DNA from: Desulfobacterales bacterium
Lineage (GTDB): Bacteria; Desulfobacterota; Desulfobacteria; Desulfobacterales; UBA5852
Assembly: GCA_030066455.1 (NCBI GenBank)
Contig: JASJBQ010000083.1
Coordinates: 1 to 13,879 of the forward strand
Direction: 5' to 3'
Length of the DNA: 13,879 nt
Part shown: in pieces, positions 7,089-13,879 of the stretch
Position numbering within the stretch: the stretch's first letter is position 1
How the letters are laid out: every line of letters starts with the position of its first letter
Position numbers and translations under genes: made by a program
Notes under the pieces: model-generated
Databases searched by the model: none
Seen by the model: the letters and a program-made list of their open reading frames with translations, nothing else
What the model was told of the DNA's origin: nothing

Positions 7089-7510
7089 ATCTCGGCCGAC
7101 AAAGGCACCTTGCTTCTGACAAAAATCCCGTTGGCCCTTGCGATTTCCCTCTCATTGGAATCGTACAGCACCGATTCGGCGATGAATTGGGTTCGGTTCC
7201 GGTTCACCACGTTGCCGCAAGCGGTCACGACACCTTCGGACACGGGGCGGGTAATATAGGTGGTGAAACTGGTGGTCAGAACGAATACATCTTCGACCAG
7301 GGAATTGACGGCAAAGAAGGCCGCATTGTCCAATGCCAGAAAATACAAGGCACCATGCATGGCACCGGCGGCATGATGGAAATCCTTGCGGATGGGCAGG
7401 GTAATGCGGGCCTCCCCCTTGGCAATCGAGACCCGGGCACCGCTCCACTGCATGAAGGGTGCGGAATGCATCATGTTTTCGAGCCTTGCAAAATGATCCG
7501 CGGTCGTCAT
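7076..7510 (-). CDS. PaaI-like hotdog-fold acyl-CoA thioesterase
   Basis: Predicted cytoplasmic thioester hydrolase of the PaaI/YiiD-like 4HBT superfamily; the acyl substrate is not identifiable. 144 aa, normal for a single hotdog domain. The central helix carries HHAAGAMHGALYFLALDNAA, with HGA at 52-54 and Asp61 in the places of the family's HGG and catalytic acid. The following strands have the usual TSFTTYITRPV (about 80-90), equivalent to the family's xxNFLRPA segment. AGGGGA lies 6 nt before the ATG at 7510. The stop codon lies inside the right direct-repeat copy, so the last few residues (IGYQ) may have been set by the repeat. The next gene upstream on this strand (the MBL hydrolase) is 175 bases away, so co-transcription is possible but not evident. 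Confidence 0.85.
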   Translation of the reverse strand: MTTADHFARLENMMHSAPFMQWSGARVSIAKGEARITLPIRKDFHHAAGAMHGALYFLALDNAAFFAVNSLVEDVFVLTTSFTTYITRPVSEGVVTACGNVVNRNRTQFIAESVLYDSNEREIARANGIFVRSKVPLSAEIGYQ

Positions 7511-7685
7511 TCGCGATCCCCTATTTGGCTGAAGGTTGAGGATTGATTCGGTTGGGGCCGGTTCGTCGGGGCCGACGGGCGATAAGGCGGTATTCAGAGG
7601 CGGCCGGTGGCATCGGCGCGGCTTTTACAAACCCGCTGGCCGGCACATCTTCTCCCACCGGCAGCCATTCAATCCGTCCACGTCA
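7511..7685. other. Intergenic gap between the MBL hydrolase and thioesterase genes
   Basis: GC-rich spacer with several short inverted repeats, for example CGTCGGGGCCGACG at 7564-7577, but none is followed by a T-run on either strand. I see no coding frame or confident promoter. Confidence 0.25.
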
Positions 7686-8654
7686 TCAGCGGGGTCCGAA
7701 TTGCACGCGGCCGTCCTTCACCTCCCGCTGAATTTTGCCTTCCTCCTCTAAATAGCGCAGGTGGGCCAGGGCCTCCCCGGTGGCGAACCACTGCTGGGCC
7801 ACCGGAAACGATTCCCAGTCCGCGGCCTGAATGTCCCAGGTCATGCGGGAGGCCACCGCGTAGCCGCTGCGGGGGCCCTCCTCCAGGATGGCCAGGACTT
7901 CACCCAGGCGCTGGTGGTGGTGGTCGATCAGTTCGTCGATCCGGGCCTCGAAGCGGGAGAAGAGCCGGCGGTGGCCCGGAAGCACGAGATCCACCGCCAG
8001 GGGGCGAACCTTGTCCAGGCTTTCCAGGTACTGTTTGAGCGGATTGCGCCCCTCGGCCCAGCACTGGATGTTGGGGGTAATACCGTCCAGGAGGTGGTCA
8101 CCGGCGATGAACAGACGCTGGTCGGGGGCGTACAGACAGGTGTGGCCCAGGGTGTGCCCGGGGGTTTCGATGCATTCGAAGGTATACCCGCCCACGCGGA
8201 TGACATCGCCCTCGGCCATCATCTGGAGGGGCGGCACCCAGTCGGTGCCAAATTTGCTGCCCGGATGGGCTTTGAGCGCCGCCTTCAACCGCTCCAGCGG
8301 AAAACCATTGAGGCCGACGTAGTCCAGTATCGGTCCGAACCCTTGCCAGTTCTCGATGATCTCCGCCTCGGGACGGTTGAAAAAGACCCGCGTGTTGTCA
8401 TCGGCCAACCGTGTGATCAGACCGAAGTGGTCCGAGTGCAGATGCGTGATAAAGTAGTCGCAACGGGCCGGGGCGATACCGATCCTGTCGAGCCCCGTCT
8501 GCAGGGCGCGCAAACAGTCCTCGTGGTTCAGCCCCGTGTCGACCACCAGGCTGCGCTCGGGCGAACGTACGGCATAGGCGTTCAGGTATTTGAGCGGTGT
8601 CTCCGGCAGCGGCACCTTGATACGGAAGAGATCTTTCGCTATTTCTTCAACCAT
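7686..8654 (-). CDS. MBL-fold metallo-hydrolase with C-terminal winged-helix-like tail (LACTB2/glyoxalase II-like)
   Basis: A metal-dependent hydrolase, 322 aa. The metallo-beta-lactamase core carries HLHSDH at 71-76, His167 in ETPGHTLGH, Asp186 in AGDH and His228 in LPGH, so the full di-metal ligand set is present. The last ~85 residues (RIDELIDHHHQRL onward) look like the winged-helix tail found in LACTB2-type members, which is used in nucleic acid or substrate contact. Similar proteins hydrolyse thioesters, esters or RNA, so the substrate is open. A weak AAAGG site lies 5 nt before the ATG at 8654. It is divergent from the AKR-like gene across 115 bases. Being next to a thioesterase hints at acyl-CoA or ester chemistry, but this is inference only. 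Confidence 0.88.
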   Translation of the reverse strand: MVEEIAKDLFRIKVPLPETPLKYLNAYAVRSPERSLVVDTGLNHEDCLRALQTGLDRIGIAPARCDYFITHLHSDHFGLITRLADDNTRVFFNRPEAEIIENWQGFGPILDYVGLNGFPLERLKAALKAHPGSKFGTDWVPPLQMMAEGDVIRVGGYTFECIETPGHTLGHTCLYAPDQRLFIAGDHLLDGITPNIQCWAEGRNPLKQYLESLDKVRPLAVDLVLPGHRRLFSRFEARIDELIDHHHQRLGEVLAILEEGPRSGYAVASRMTWDIQAADWESFPVAQQWFATGEALAHLRYLEEEGKIQREVKDGRVQFGPR

Positions 8655-8769
8655 GGGCGCCTTTCGACAGCCTGTTCGTCAAAATGAACGTTAGGGCCGC
8701 TTGGGGCCGATATTACGCGCTGATCGTACGCAGGTTTTTGACCGCATACCAAATCGGGAGAAATTTACA

Positions 8770-9558
8770 ATGGATCTGTCACAACCGACAACCCTGGGGC
8801 GCACCGGACTGCACGTCGGCCGGCTGGGTCTGGGAGCCGGCTACGGCGCCCCGGCGGCCGCTTTTGAAATCGCTTTCGAGCGCGGCTGCAATTATTTCTA
8901 CTGGACATCCCGCAAGTCCGGCATGCGCGAGGCGATCCGCCGGATCGTCGGCCGAGGGCAGCGCGACCGGCTGGTGGTAGCGCTGCAGAGCTATGCCCGC
9001 TCCGGCGCCTTGATGGAATATTCGTTGAAGAAAGCGCTCAAGGCGTTGGGCCTCGATTACGCGGATATCTTTGTGCTGGGCTGGCACAACCGAAATCCAT
9101 CGCCGCGACTGGTCGATCGGGCGCTGGCCATGCGGGCTAAAGGGTTGTTCCGTCATCTGGGCATGTCCGGGCACAACCGGCCCCTGTTTGCGGCGATGGC
9201 CGCTAAGGAGGGGTTCGATACGTTTCACGTGCGCTACAACGCCGCCCACCGTGGGGCGGAAACCGAAGTCTTCCCTCATCTCAAGGGACAGGGCGTCGTC
9301 ACCTACACGGCCACACGTTGGGGCCACCTGCTGCAGGCCCGGCGGATGCCGCCCGGGGAGCAGCCGCCGTCAAGCGGCGACTGCTACCGCTTCGCCCTGA
9401 GTCACCCCTCGGTCGATGTCTGCCTGTGCGGTCCGCGCAACATGGAGCAGATGCGCTCCGCCCTCACGGCCCTGGACAGCAGCCCCATGGATGCGGATGA
9501 ACTGGCACGGATACGGGCCATTGGTGATCACGTCCATGGCCAGCGATCCTTTTTTTGA
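8770..9558 (+). CDS. Aldo/keto reductase-fold protein with degenerate catalytic tetrad
   Basis: 262 aa from the ATG at 8770, chosen because GGGAG lies 9 nt upstream; an open extension back to a TTG at 8701 has no family sequence. The N-terminus LGRTGLHVGRLGLGAGYG, the LKALGLDYADIFVLGWHN segment (about 91-106), GLFRHLGMSGHNR (125-137) and the C-terminal CLCGPRNMEQM (218-228) follow the AKR TIM-barrel pattern. Where active enzymes read NFFDTAxxYG, this one reads NYFYWTSRKSG (41-51), so both the catalytic Asp and Tyr seem absent. The lysine of the next strand is also missing (VVALQSY, 69-75). A His (106) stands near the expected histidine. Either the barrel has a non-redox role or it uses different chemistry. 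No ferredoxin tail is present. Confidence 0.8.
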   Translation: MDLSQPTTLGRTGLHVGRLGLGAGYGAPAAAFEIAFERGCNYFYWTSRKSGMREAIRRIVGRGQRDRLVVALQSYARSGALMEYSLKKALKALGLDYADIFVLGWHNRNPSPRLVDRALAMRAKGLFRHLGMSGHNRPLFAAMAAKEGFDTFHVRYNAAHRGAETEVFPHLKGQGVVTYTATRWGHLLQARRMPPGEQPPSSGDCYRFALSHPSVDVCLCGPRNMEQMRSALTALDSSPMDADELARIRAIGDHVHGQRSFF

Positions 9559-9667
9559 TGCACTCGCGTTGGCAAATGAATGCGGATGGCGGCCCGGAGG
9601 TCAACGACACGCTGGAGGATAAAGTCCGAATCGCCCTCTGCGCCGCACCGAAGCGTGAGACGCAACA

Positions 9668-9692
9668 GCCCCCCGAATCGAAACAAGGGGGC
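9668..9692. other. GC-rich inverted repeat between convergent genes
   Basis: GCCCCC (9668-9673) and GGGGGC (9687-9692) could form a 6-bp stem with a 13-nt loop in the gap between the AKR-like gene (+) and the ABM-like gene (-). It has no T-run on either side, so it is at most a weak terminator. The rest of 9559-9769 shows no gene I would support. Confidence 0.25.
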
Positions 9693-9769
9693 CAACGGTT
9701 CAAGATACGCCGCCCGATGGGCGCACCATGCTCACCCCAGCGGGATTAAAGCGCTCCGATCGCCATCAG

Positions 9770-10075
9770 TCACCCCGGCCGCAGCACCATCGGGGCGTAG
9801 ACCTTGATCTCCTGCTTGCTGCCGGCGATCGCGTCGATCTTGGCCTGAATGGCGGCCCTGGTCTCACTGGTGACCCAGGCATTCCAGTCCTCGATGGTCT
9901 GCCAGCGGCTGATCACCAGGCATTCCTCGGGGTTGTCGATATTGCTCAGGGTCTCGCTGGACAAATAACCCGGCTGCTGGACGGCTTTGGCGCGCAATTG
10001 CATCAGCAGAGGGACCAGTTGTTTGGCCTGCTGCCCCTGCTGAACTCTCCGTTTGATGATGGCTTCGATGGCCAT
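9770..10075 (-). CDS. Antibiotic biosynthesis monooxygenase (ABM) domain protein
   Basis: A small dimeric ferredoxin-like alpha/beta barrel protein, 101 aa, of the ABM/Dabb superfamily. It has the family's typical features: an N-terminal strand MAIEAIIKRRV, a helix, PGYLSSETL at 35-43, then CLVISRWQTIEDWNAWV (52-68). Members include quinol monooxygenases, haem-degrading enzymes and proteins of unknown role, and nothing in the sequence picks one. AGGAGG sits 5 nt before the ATG at 10075, a very good start. It is downstream of the GIY-YIG gene on the same strand with a 111-base gap. Confidence 0.85.
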   Translation of the reverse strand: MAIEAIIKRRVQQGQQAKQLVPLLMQLRAKAVQQPGYLSSETLSNIDNPEECLVISRWQTIEDWNAWVTSETRAAIQAKIDAIAGSKQEIKVYAPMVLRPG

Positions 10076-10186
10076 GGCGACCTCCTTTCTGGTTCCCCCG
10101 GTTGACCGCGGCGGCGCGGGATCGCACCCTCCCGCGAAAATCCATCTGTCCCTTGCCTCCGGCCGGATGCAATCATTTTTTTGCGA

Positions 10187-10465
10187 TCAGGGGTTGCCGA
10201 TCAGGTCGAGGCACCCCGCCCCGGCGCGGACGAGCGCTTCCTTTCTGGACCTGGGCCAGCGTTTGACCGCGTGTTCGGCTCGGAACGCCAGCCGCTTTGC
10301 GCCGATTTTCTCGCTGTAGACCAGCCTCAGGGGGCCGCGCCCCTTCAGGTATTTGGCCCCTTGTTCCTTCTGATGGGCCTTGAAGCGGCGATCGACGTCG
10401 GTGGTAACGCCCGTGTAAAGGCTGCCGTCGGCGCAGCGCACGAGATAAAGATACCAGTCATTCAT
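10187..10465 (-). CDS. GIY-YIG domain protein (UPF0213/YhbQ-like)
   Basis: A single-domain GIY-YIG nuclease-fold protein, 92 aa, normal for the YhbQ/UPF0213 group. WYLYLVRCADGSLYTGVT (4-21) supplies the two GIY/YIG half motifs (YLY and YTG), DRRFKAH (25-31) the conserved Arg and His, and FRAEHAVKRW (61-70) the metal-binding Glu64. Related proteins are proposed to act on DNA in repair or stress, without a firm cellular role. The start at 10465 has only a weak ribosome binding site. Confidence 0.9.
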   Translation of the reverse strand: MNDWYLYLVRCADGSLYTGVTTDVDRRFKAHQKEQGAKYLKGRGPLRLVYSEKIGAKRLAFRAEHAVKRWPRSRKEALVRAGAGCLDLIGNP

Positions 10466-10645
10466 GAATCATCGCCGTTTGGGCCCGAGCGGCTGTATTC
10501 AGCGGGCGGAATCGAGGGAAGCGGAGGGGGTGTCGGCGGTCCACCCGCAGAATCCCGGCTTCGTGGATATATATACGCAATCGGTCTCGGATGTAAACCG
10601 ACATCACGCCGTCGCGACGGGGTCCGCAGGCAAATGCGCCCTGCG

Positions 10646-10687
10646 TTGACATTCAAACGGTTCATGATATCAATAATCTGTTATCAT
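10646..10687 (+). promoter_or_regulatory. Candidate promoter of the diguanylate cyclase gene
   Basis: A perfect TTGACA (10646-10651) is followed after 16 nt by TATCAA (10668-10673), in a locally AT-rich patch that differs from the GC-rich surroundings. A dyad ATGATA (10664-10669) / TATCAT (10682-10687) with a 12-nt spacer overlaps the -10 and start region and could be an operator. The transcript would have a short leader before the TTG start at 10725. Confidence 0.4.
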
Positions 10688-10724
10688 TGAATTTTAATTC
10701 CGACCGCAAACGGCGGGTCCGCCT

Positions 10725-12485
10725 TTGAACGACACGGCTCCCCATAGCACCAGCTGCGACCCGCAGCCGGTTTTCCGTGAAATCCCCAGCGTGCAAAGCA
10801 TCAAGACCCGGATTCTGATGTTTACGCTGGTGGCCACCATTATTCCGGCCCTGACGCTGGGGAGCCTCTCCTACCACCAGACCACGCGTTTTCTGAACGA
10901 AAAGATCGAGCTGGGGCTGCGTGACATCGCCACTCAATCGGCGCGCGAACTCGACCTGTGGATCAAGGAGCGCCTCTATGACGTGAGGGTTTTTTCGAGT
11001 TCATACGTCGTGACCGAAAACCTGGCCACGGTCCTGCGCAATCGCGGCGCACGCCTCGAAAACCTCGTGGCCCAGAACATGCTGCAAGAATACCTCCAAT
11101 CCGTCCGGCAGAAATTCACGGACTACCGCGAGTTGATGATCATGGACCTCGGCGGCAATCTTCTGGCCACGAGCCTGCCCGACGGCACCCCGCCGAACCT
11201 GCCGCCCAACTGGCAGGATCGGGTCCGGATGAAACAGCCGGTGGTGGGAAAAGTCCATTTCGACCCGCTATTGAAAGAGCGCGTCATGTTGATCGCCGAT
11301 CCGATTCTGGCGGCCAATAACGAGTTGCTCGGCGTGCTCGGAGCCAAACTTGCCGCCGCCGCTGTCGACAACGTGCTGGCCGACCACGCCCAGGCGGATA
11401 TCGACGACCTGCTCATGATCGATCGCAGCGGCCGGCTCATGGCCCGTTCCCGCCAATCCGCACGCACTGCGAACAGCGCGCCCCAAGAGGCCGTGCCGAG
11501 CGGCAAACTTTTCGCCCATCCGTCCGACCCCATGACCTACACCATTTCCGGGGGAACGACCGTCATCGGCACCCTCCAGATCGTTCCCACCCTGGGTTGG
11601 GGCATCGTGGCCGAAACCGACAGGCAGAAAGCTTTCGCCCGTGTCGACCGCCTGCAGAAGCTGACCCTGATCATCGTCGCCGGACTGCTGACGGGCCTGG
11701 GGCTGTGCGCCTATTTTTTGGGTCTGACCATCGTGCGACCGTTGCGGCGTTTGAGCGATGGCGCCGCCCAGGTAGCAGCCGGCAACCTTGACGTCGACCT
11801 GCCGGTTCGCAGCCGCTCCGAGGTCGGATTTCTGACCCAGGTCTTCAACCACATGGTGGCCCGCCTGAGACGCAGCCGCGAAGAACTCGACCGTGTCAAC
11901 CAGACGCTTCAGGAAAAGAACAAGGCGCTCCACCAGCTTTCGATCACCGACGATCTGACCGGCCTCTACAACCGCAAGCACCTCATGGAAACCCTCTCCA
12001 GCGAGGTGATCCGTTCGGGGCGCCACCAGCATCCCTTTACCCTCTTGATGATCGACATCGACCACTTCAAACAGGTCAACGACACCCACGGGCACCCGAA
12101 AGGTGACGAGGTCCTCTGCCGTTTGGCCGCCGTGTTCCGGGAAACCATTCGCGACTGCGATTACGTGGCCCGCTACGGAGGGGAGGAGTTCATCGTGCTG
12201 CTAACGGAAATCGAGCCGCAAACCAGTATGGTGGCGGCCGAGCGCATCCGCCGGCGCAGCGCGCAGGAAACGATCCTCAGCGGTGACGTGTCGATTGGCG
12301 TTACCGTCAGCATCGGGGCCGCATTCTTCCCCGGTGACGGCGACACGGTCCAGAAACTGATCCGGGAAGCGGACCGCGCGCTTTACGACGCCAAAAAGGC
12401 CGGCCGCAACAAAGTCAAACAGGCCGCCGCCCGCAAGACCGCCGGCAGTCGCTCCGGGCCGATCCGCCTGATCGAAAAAAGCTGA
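10725..12485 (+). CDS. Membrane diguanylate cyclase: dCache sensor, HAMP, GGDEF
   Basis: Makes cyclic di-GMP in response to a periplasmic signal. 586 aa from a TTG at 10725; an in-frame TAA at 10695 limits the 5' end and there is no better ATG before the first membrane helix, so the exact start is uncertain. TM1 is at about 29-49, a periplasmic dCache-like region 55-300 (paired PAS-like folds, with LMIMDLGGNLLATS and LLMIDRSGRLMARS as the two characteristic strands), and TM2 about 312-336. HAMP is at 337-390, a short coiled coil 384-405, and GGDEF 406-565. The active-site loop is GGEEF (485-489). An RDCD I-site stands five residues before it (476-479), so product inhibition is likely. TDDLTGLYNR and DIDHFKQVNDTHGH are intact. 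No EAL domain and no partner gene adjoin it. Confidence 0.93.
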   Translation: MNDTAPHSTSCDPQPVFREIPSVQSIKTRILMFTLVATIIPALTLGSLSYHQTTRFLNEKIELGLRDIATQSARELDLWIKERLYDVRVFSSSYVVTENLATVLRNRGARLENLVAQNMLQEYLQSVRQKFTDYRELMIMDLGGNLLATSLPDGTPPNLPPNWQDRVRMKQPVVGKVHFDPLLKERVMLIADPILAANNELLGVLGAKLAAAAVDNVLADHAQADIDDLLMIDRSGRLMARSRQSARTANSAPQEAVPSGKLFAHPSDPMTYTISGGTTVIGTLQIVPTLGWGIVAETDRQKAFARVDRLQKLTLIIVAGLLTGLGLCAYFLGLTIVRPLRRLSDGAAQVAAGNLDVDLPVRSRSEVGFLTQVFNHMVARLRRSREELDRVNQTLQEKNKALHQLSITDDLTGLYNRKHLMETLSSEVIRSGRHQHPFTLLMIDIDHFKQVNDTHGHPKGDEVLCRLAAVFRETIRDCDYVARYGGEEFIVLLTEIEPQTSMVAAERIRRRSAQETILSGDVSIGVTVSIGAAFFPGDGDTVQKLIREADRALYDAKKAGRNKVKQAAARKTAGSRSGPIRLIEKS

Positions 12486-12493
12486 CCCCGCCA

Positions 12494-12543
12494 GCCTGCA
12501 ACCGCAGGCACGCCGACAACCCGCGCGGAGGGTGATTCTCACC
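12494..12543 (+). terminator. Two stem-loops after the diguanylate cyclase gene
   Basis: GCCTGC-AACC-GCAGGC (12494-12509) makes a compact 6-bp stem with a 4-nt loop nine bases after the stop codon. A second short stem, GGTGA-TTC-TCACC (12531-12543), follows. Neither has a real T-run, only a mildly T-rich stretch after the second, so termination efficiency is doubtful. Confidence 0.3.
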
Positions 12544-12594
12544 TGTCATTCTTCAACCCGACACCGGTAAGCATAACCCGAGAGGAGGCGATGC

Positions 12595-13419
12595 ATGGCC
12601 CATCCCAAAAGTGCGATGGAGATCTTCCAGTTGCTGGATAAATCCAACTGCCAGGAGTGCGGCCGCAAGACCTGTCTGGCTTTTGCCGGAGCGGTCTACA
12701 CCGGGCAAAAATCCATCCGGGACTGCCCCCGCCTGACACCGGAAATCATCGCCCGATACCGTGGGGAGCGCTCAGCTTCCGATGCCGGGGAGCAAAACGG
12801 GGAAGACTATTTGGAAAAACTTCTGGCCGCCATCCGGGAAACCGATCTGGCGGCTGCAGCGGCACGCATTGGGGCCCGATACGAAAACGGCTGGCTCATG
12901 CTGAAAATAATGGGCAAGGCATTCAAGGTGGATGCCCAGGGGCGTCTGTCCGCCGATATCCATGTGAATCCCTGGGTGGCCGTACCCTTTCTGCACTACG
13001 TCCTCTACGCCCGGGGCACGTCGGCCACGGGCAACTGGGTCTCCCTGCGCGAACTGGCCGAAGGCAAGGAGCGCTATCCGCTATTTCAAAAGCGGTGCGA
13101 AGCCGCCATGCAGCGGGTGGCGGATATCTACCCGGATCTCTTCGATGACATGGTGCACCTTTTCAACGCCCGTAAGGTGCCGCGGCAGTTTCAGTCCGAC
13201 GTTTCCGTCTTGCTGGAACCGCTGCCGAGGGTTCCGATCATGATCTGCTACTGGCGTCCGGAGGACGGCATGGCATCCAACCTCAAGGTATTTTTCGACG
13301 CCGCCGCCGATCAGAATCTCGATATCGGCGCCCTCTTTACCCTCGGCACGGGGCTGGCCACCATGTTCGAGAAACTCGCGCTGCGGCATGGATTCGACGT
13401 CGACCGGCCGACGACGTGA
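12595..13419 (+). CDS. Fe-S cluster / DUF3786 protein
   Basis: 274 aa. The N-terminal domain binds a [4Fe-4S] cluster: Cys19-x2-Cys22-x4-Cys27-x16-Cys44 in NCQECGRKTCLAFAGAVY and the following RDCP, the same motif as the Fe-S domain of corrinoid iron-sulfur proteins of the acetyl-CoA pathway. The rest (about 70-265) reads as a DUF3786-type domain, with DIHVNPWVAVPFLHYVLYA (120-138), a helical middle and PIMICYWRPEDGM (about 214-226). The function is unknown; family members occur in anaerobes, and a link to corrinoid or one-carbon metabolism is a guess from the cluster motif. AGGAGG lies 6 nt before the ATG at 12595, so the start is firm and translation is independent of the cyclase gene 109 bases upstream. 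Confidence 0.85.
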   Translation: MAHPKSAMEIFQLLDKSNCQECGRKTCLAFAGAVYTGQKSIRDCPRLTPEIIARYRGERSASDAGEQNGEDYLEKLLAAIRETDLAAAAARIGARYENGWLMLKIMGKAFKVDAQGRLSADIHVNPWVAVPFLHYVLYARGTSATGNWVSLRELAEGKERYPLFQKRCEAAMQRVADIYPDLFDDMVHLFNARKVPRQFQSDVSVLLEPLPRVPIMICYWRPEDGMASNLKVFFDAAADQNLDIGALFTLGTGLATMFEKLALRHGFDVDRPTT

Positions 13420-13430
13420 TCACAACAGGT

Positions 13431-13574
13431 GTCGGGAAATACTGAAACCCAGAACCAAATTACGCCGAAATCAGGAGTCAGAAATCAGAATCCGGAAGTT
13501 TTCAACCTTGCAGCAGAGGTTTCGGGTGTCAGAAGTCGGGAAATACTGAAACCTGAAACCCGACACCCGAAACC
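13431..13574. repeat. Short intergenic repeats with a 13-bp inverted repeat
   Basis: A 19-base direct repeat, GTCGGGAAATACTGAAACC, occurs at 13431-13449 and 13535-13553. GGTTTCGGGTGTC (13518-13530) and GACACCCGAAACC (13562-13574) form a perfect 13-bp inverted repeat around a 31-nt loop. Degenerate words such as GAAACC, TCAG and CAGAA recur throughout. It resembles the degenerate short-word intergenic repeats seen in some Desulfobacterota genomes. Lying between convergent genes, the inverted repeat may also stop transcription from both sides. Confidence 0.7.
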
Positions 13575-13580
13575 ATAGGT

Positions 13581-13879
13581 TCAGCGGACCCCTGCCAGGG
13601 ATTGGTGGACCCAGCCGGCGCGGCCGTCCTCGATATGAACCCGGAGCCAGTTGTCCATGTGGGCGAACGCAACGATCAGGGTGCCTTGGTCCAGGATTTC
13701 GATGACCGTGCCTTTCAAATCCGGCAGCTGGCGAAAATTGCACCGTTTGAGGGTTTTGAGCGGAAGCGGCTGCGAAAAACGGGTCTCGCCCGGCTGGGAC
13801 ATGCCCCCCTCGCCTTGGAACCGGTGGAGCTGCACCACGTTGATCTGGCCACGGGCCTGACCCGCCAGGTAAAGGGCCC
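13581..13879 (-). CDS. SH3-like domain protein, C-terminal part (runs off the right edge)
   Basis: The frame is open from the stop at 13581 to the window edge. A GTG at 13838 could start an 85-aa product but has no ribosome binding site, and the residues before it (ALYLAGQARGQINVV) look like protein, so I treat this as the 3' end of a longer gene. The last ~55 residues form a bacterial SH3-like fold: CNFRQLPDLKGTVIEIL, then NWLRVHIEDGRAGWVHQSL, with the usual W-x-x-V...DGR-x-GWV signature. Such domains often sit at the end of envelope proteins that bind peptidoglycan or of TPR proteins. The identity of the N-terminal part is unknown. Confidence 0.7.
   Translation of the reverse strand, partial: ALYLAGQARGQINVVQLHRFQGEGGMSQPGETRFSQPLPLKTLKRCNFRQLPDLKGTVIEILDQGTLIVAFAHMDNWLRVHIEDGRAGWVHQSLAGVR

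Noticed and set aside
7761..8687. 308-codon plus-strand frame opposite the MBL hydrolase
   Set aside because: The minus-strand protein has all metal-binding motifs; the plus-strand frame has none and is a shadow.
8655..8769. TTGACC (8733) and minus-strand TTGACG as -35 boxes in the divergent gap
   Set aside because: Neither has an acceptable -10 at proper spacing before the start codons.
9555..9749. Short plus-strand frame after the AKR-like gene
   Set aside because: No ribosome binding site, no recognisable sequence, and it overlaps the stop of the preceding gene; treated as intergenic.
13431..13574. CRISPR array
   Set aside because: Only two copies of the 19-base unit with irregular spacing, and no cas genes.

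Overview
The window is GC-rich DNA from a bacterium with a Gram-negative envelope. It encodes a lipoprotein-anchored RND efflux pair, a secreted Ntn hydrolase and a periplasmic-sensing diguanylate cyclase. The Fe-S/DUF3786 protein and the degenerate short intergenic repeats near the right end suggest an anaerobic Desulfobacterota (former Deltaproteobacteria, sulfate-reducer-like). That assignment is inference; there is no rRNA or marker gene to prove it.

Layout. 1-312 is AT-rich and holds only an unrecognised open frame. 313-1368 (-) is a secreted choloylglycine-hydrolase-family amidase. 1369-2069 is a long mosaic intergenic region. It contains the left copy of a ~170-bp direct repeat, a possible 64-codon small gene (-) with a good ribosome binding site, an 18-bp perfect palindrome overlapping that site, and a candidate promoter/operator. 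2070-3149 and 3228-6908 (+) form an efflux operon: a lipoprotein membrane-fusion protein and an RND pump with an unusual ~200-residue C-terminal extension. Immediately after the pump lies the right copy of the direct repeat (6920-7088), so the pump module is bracketed by direct repeats.

7076-8654 (-) carries a PaaI-like hotdog thioesterase and an MBL-fold hydrolase with a C-terminal winged-helix-like tail. 8770-9558 (+) is a divergent aldo/keto-reductase-fold protein that appears to have lost the catalytic tetrad. 9770-10465 (-) has an ABM-type small monooxygenase-fold protein and a YhbQ-like GIY-YIG protein. 10725-12485 (+) is a dCache-HAMP-GGDEF diguanylate cyclase and 12595-13419 (+) an Fe-S/DUF3786 protein. 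A patch of short repeats with a 13-bp inverted repeat (13431-13574) separates it from a convergent SH3-domain gene that runs off the right edge.

Apart from the efflux pair, the genes look like independent accessory or housekeeping units, not one pathway. I see no transposase, integrase, CRISPR array, tRNA or rRNA. The points most worth checking are the RND C-terminal extension, the repeats flanking the pump module, the tiny ORF with its palindrome, and the tetrad-less AKR.
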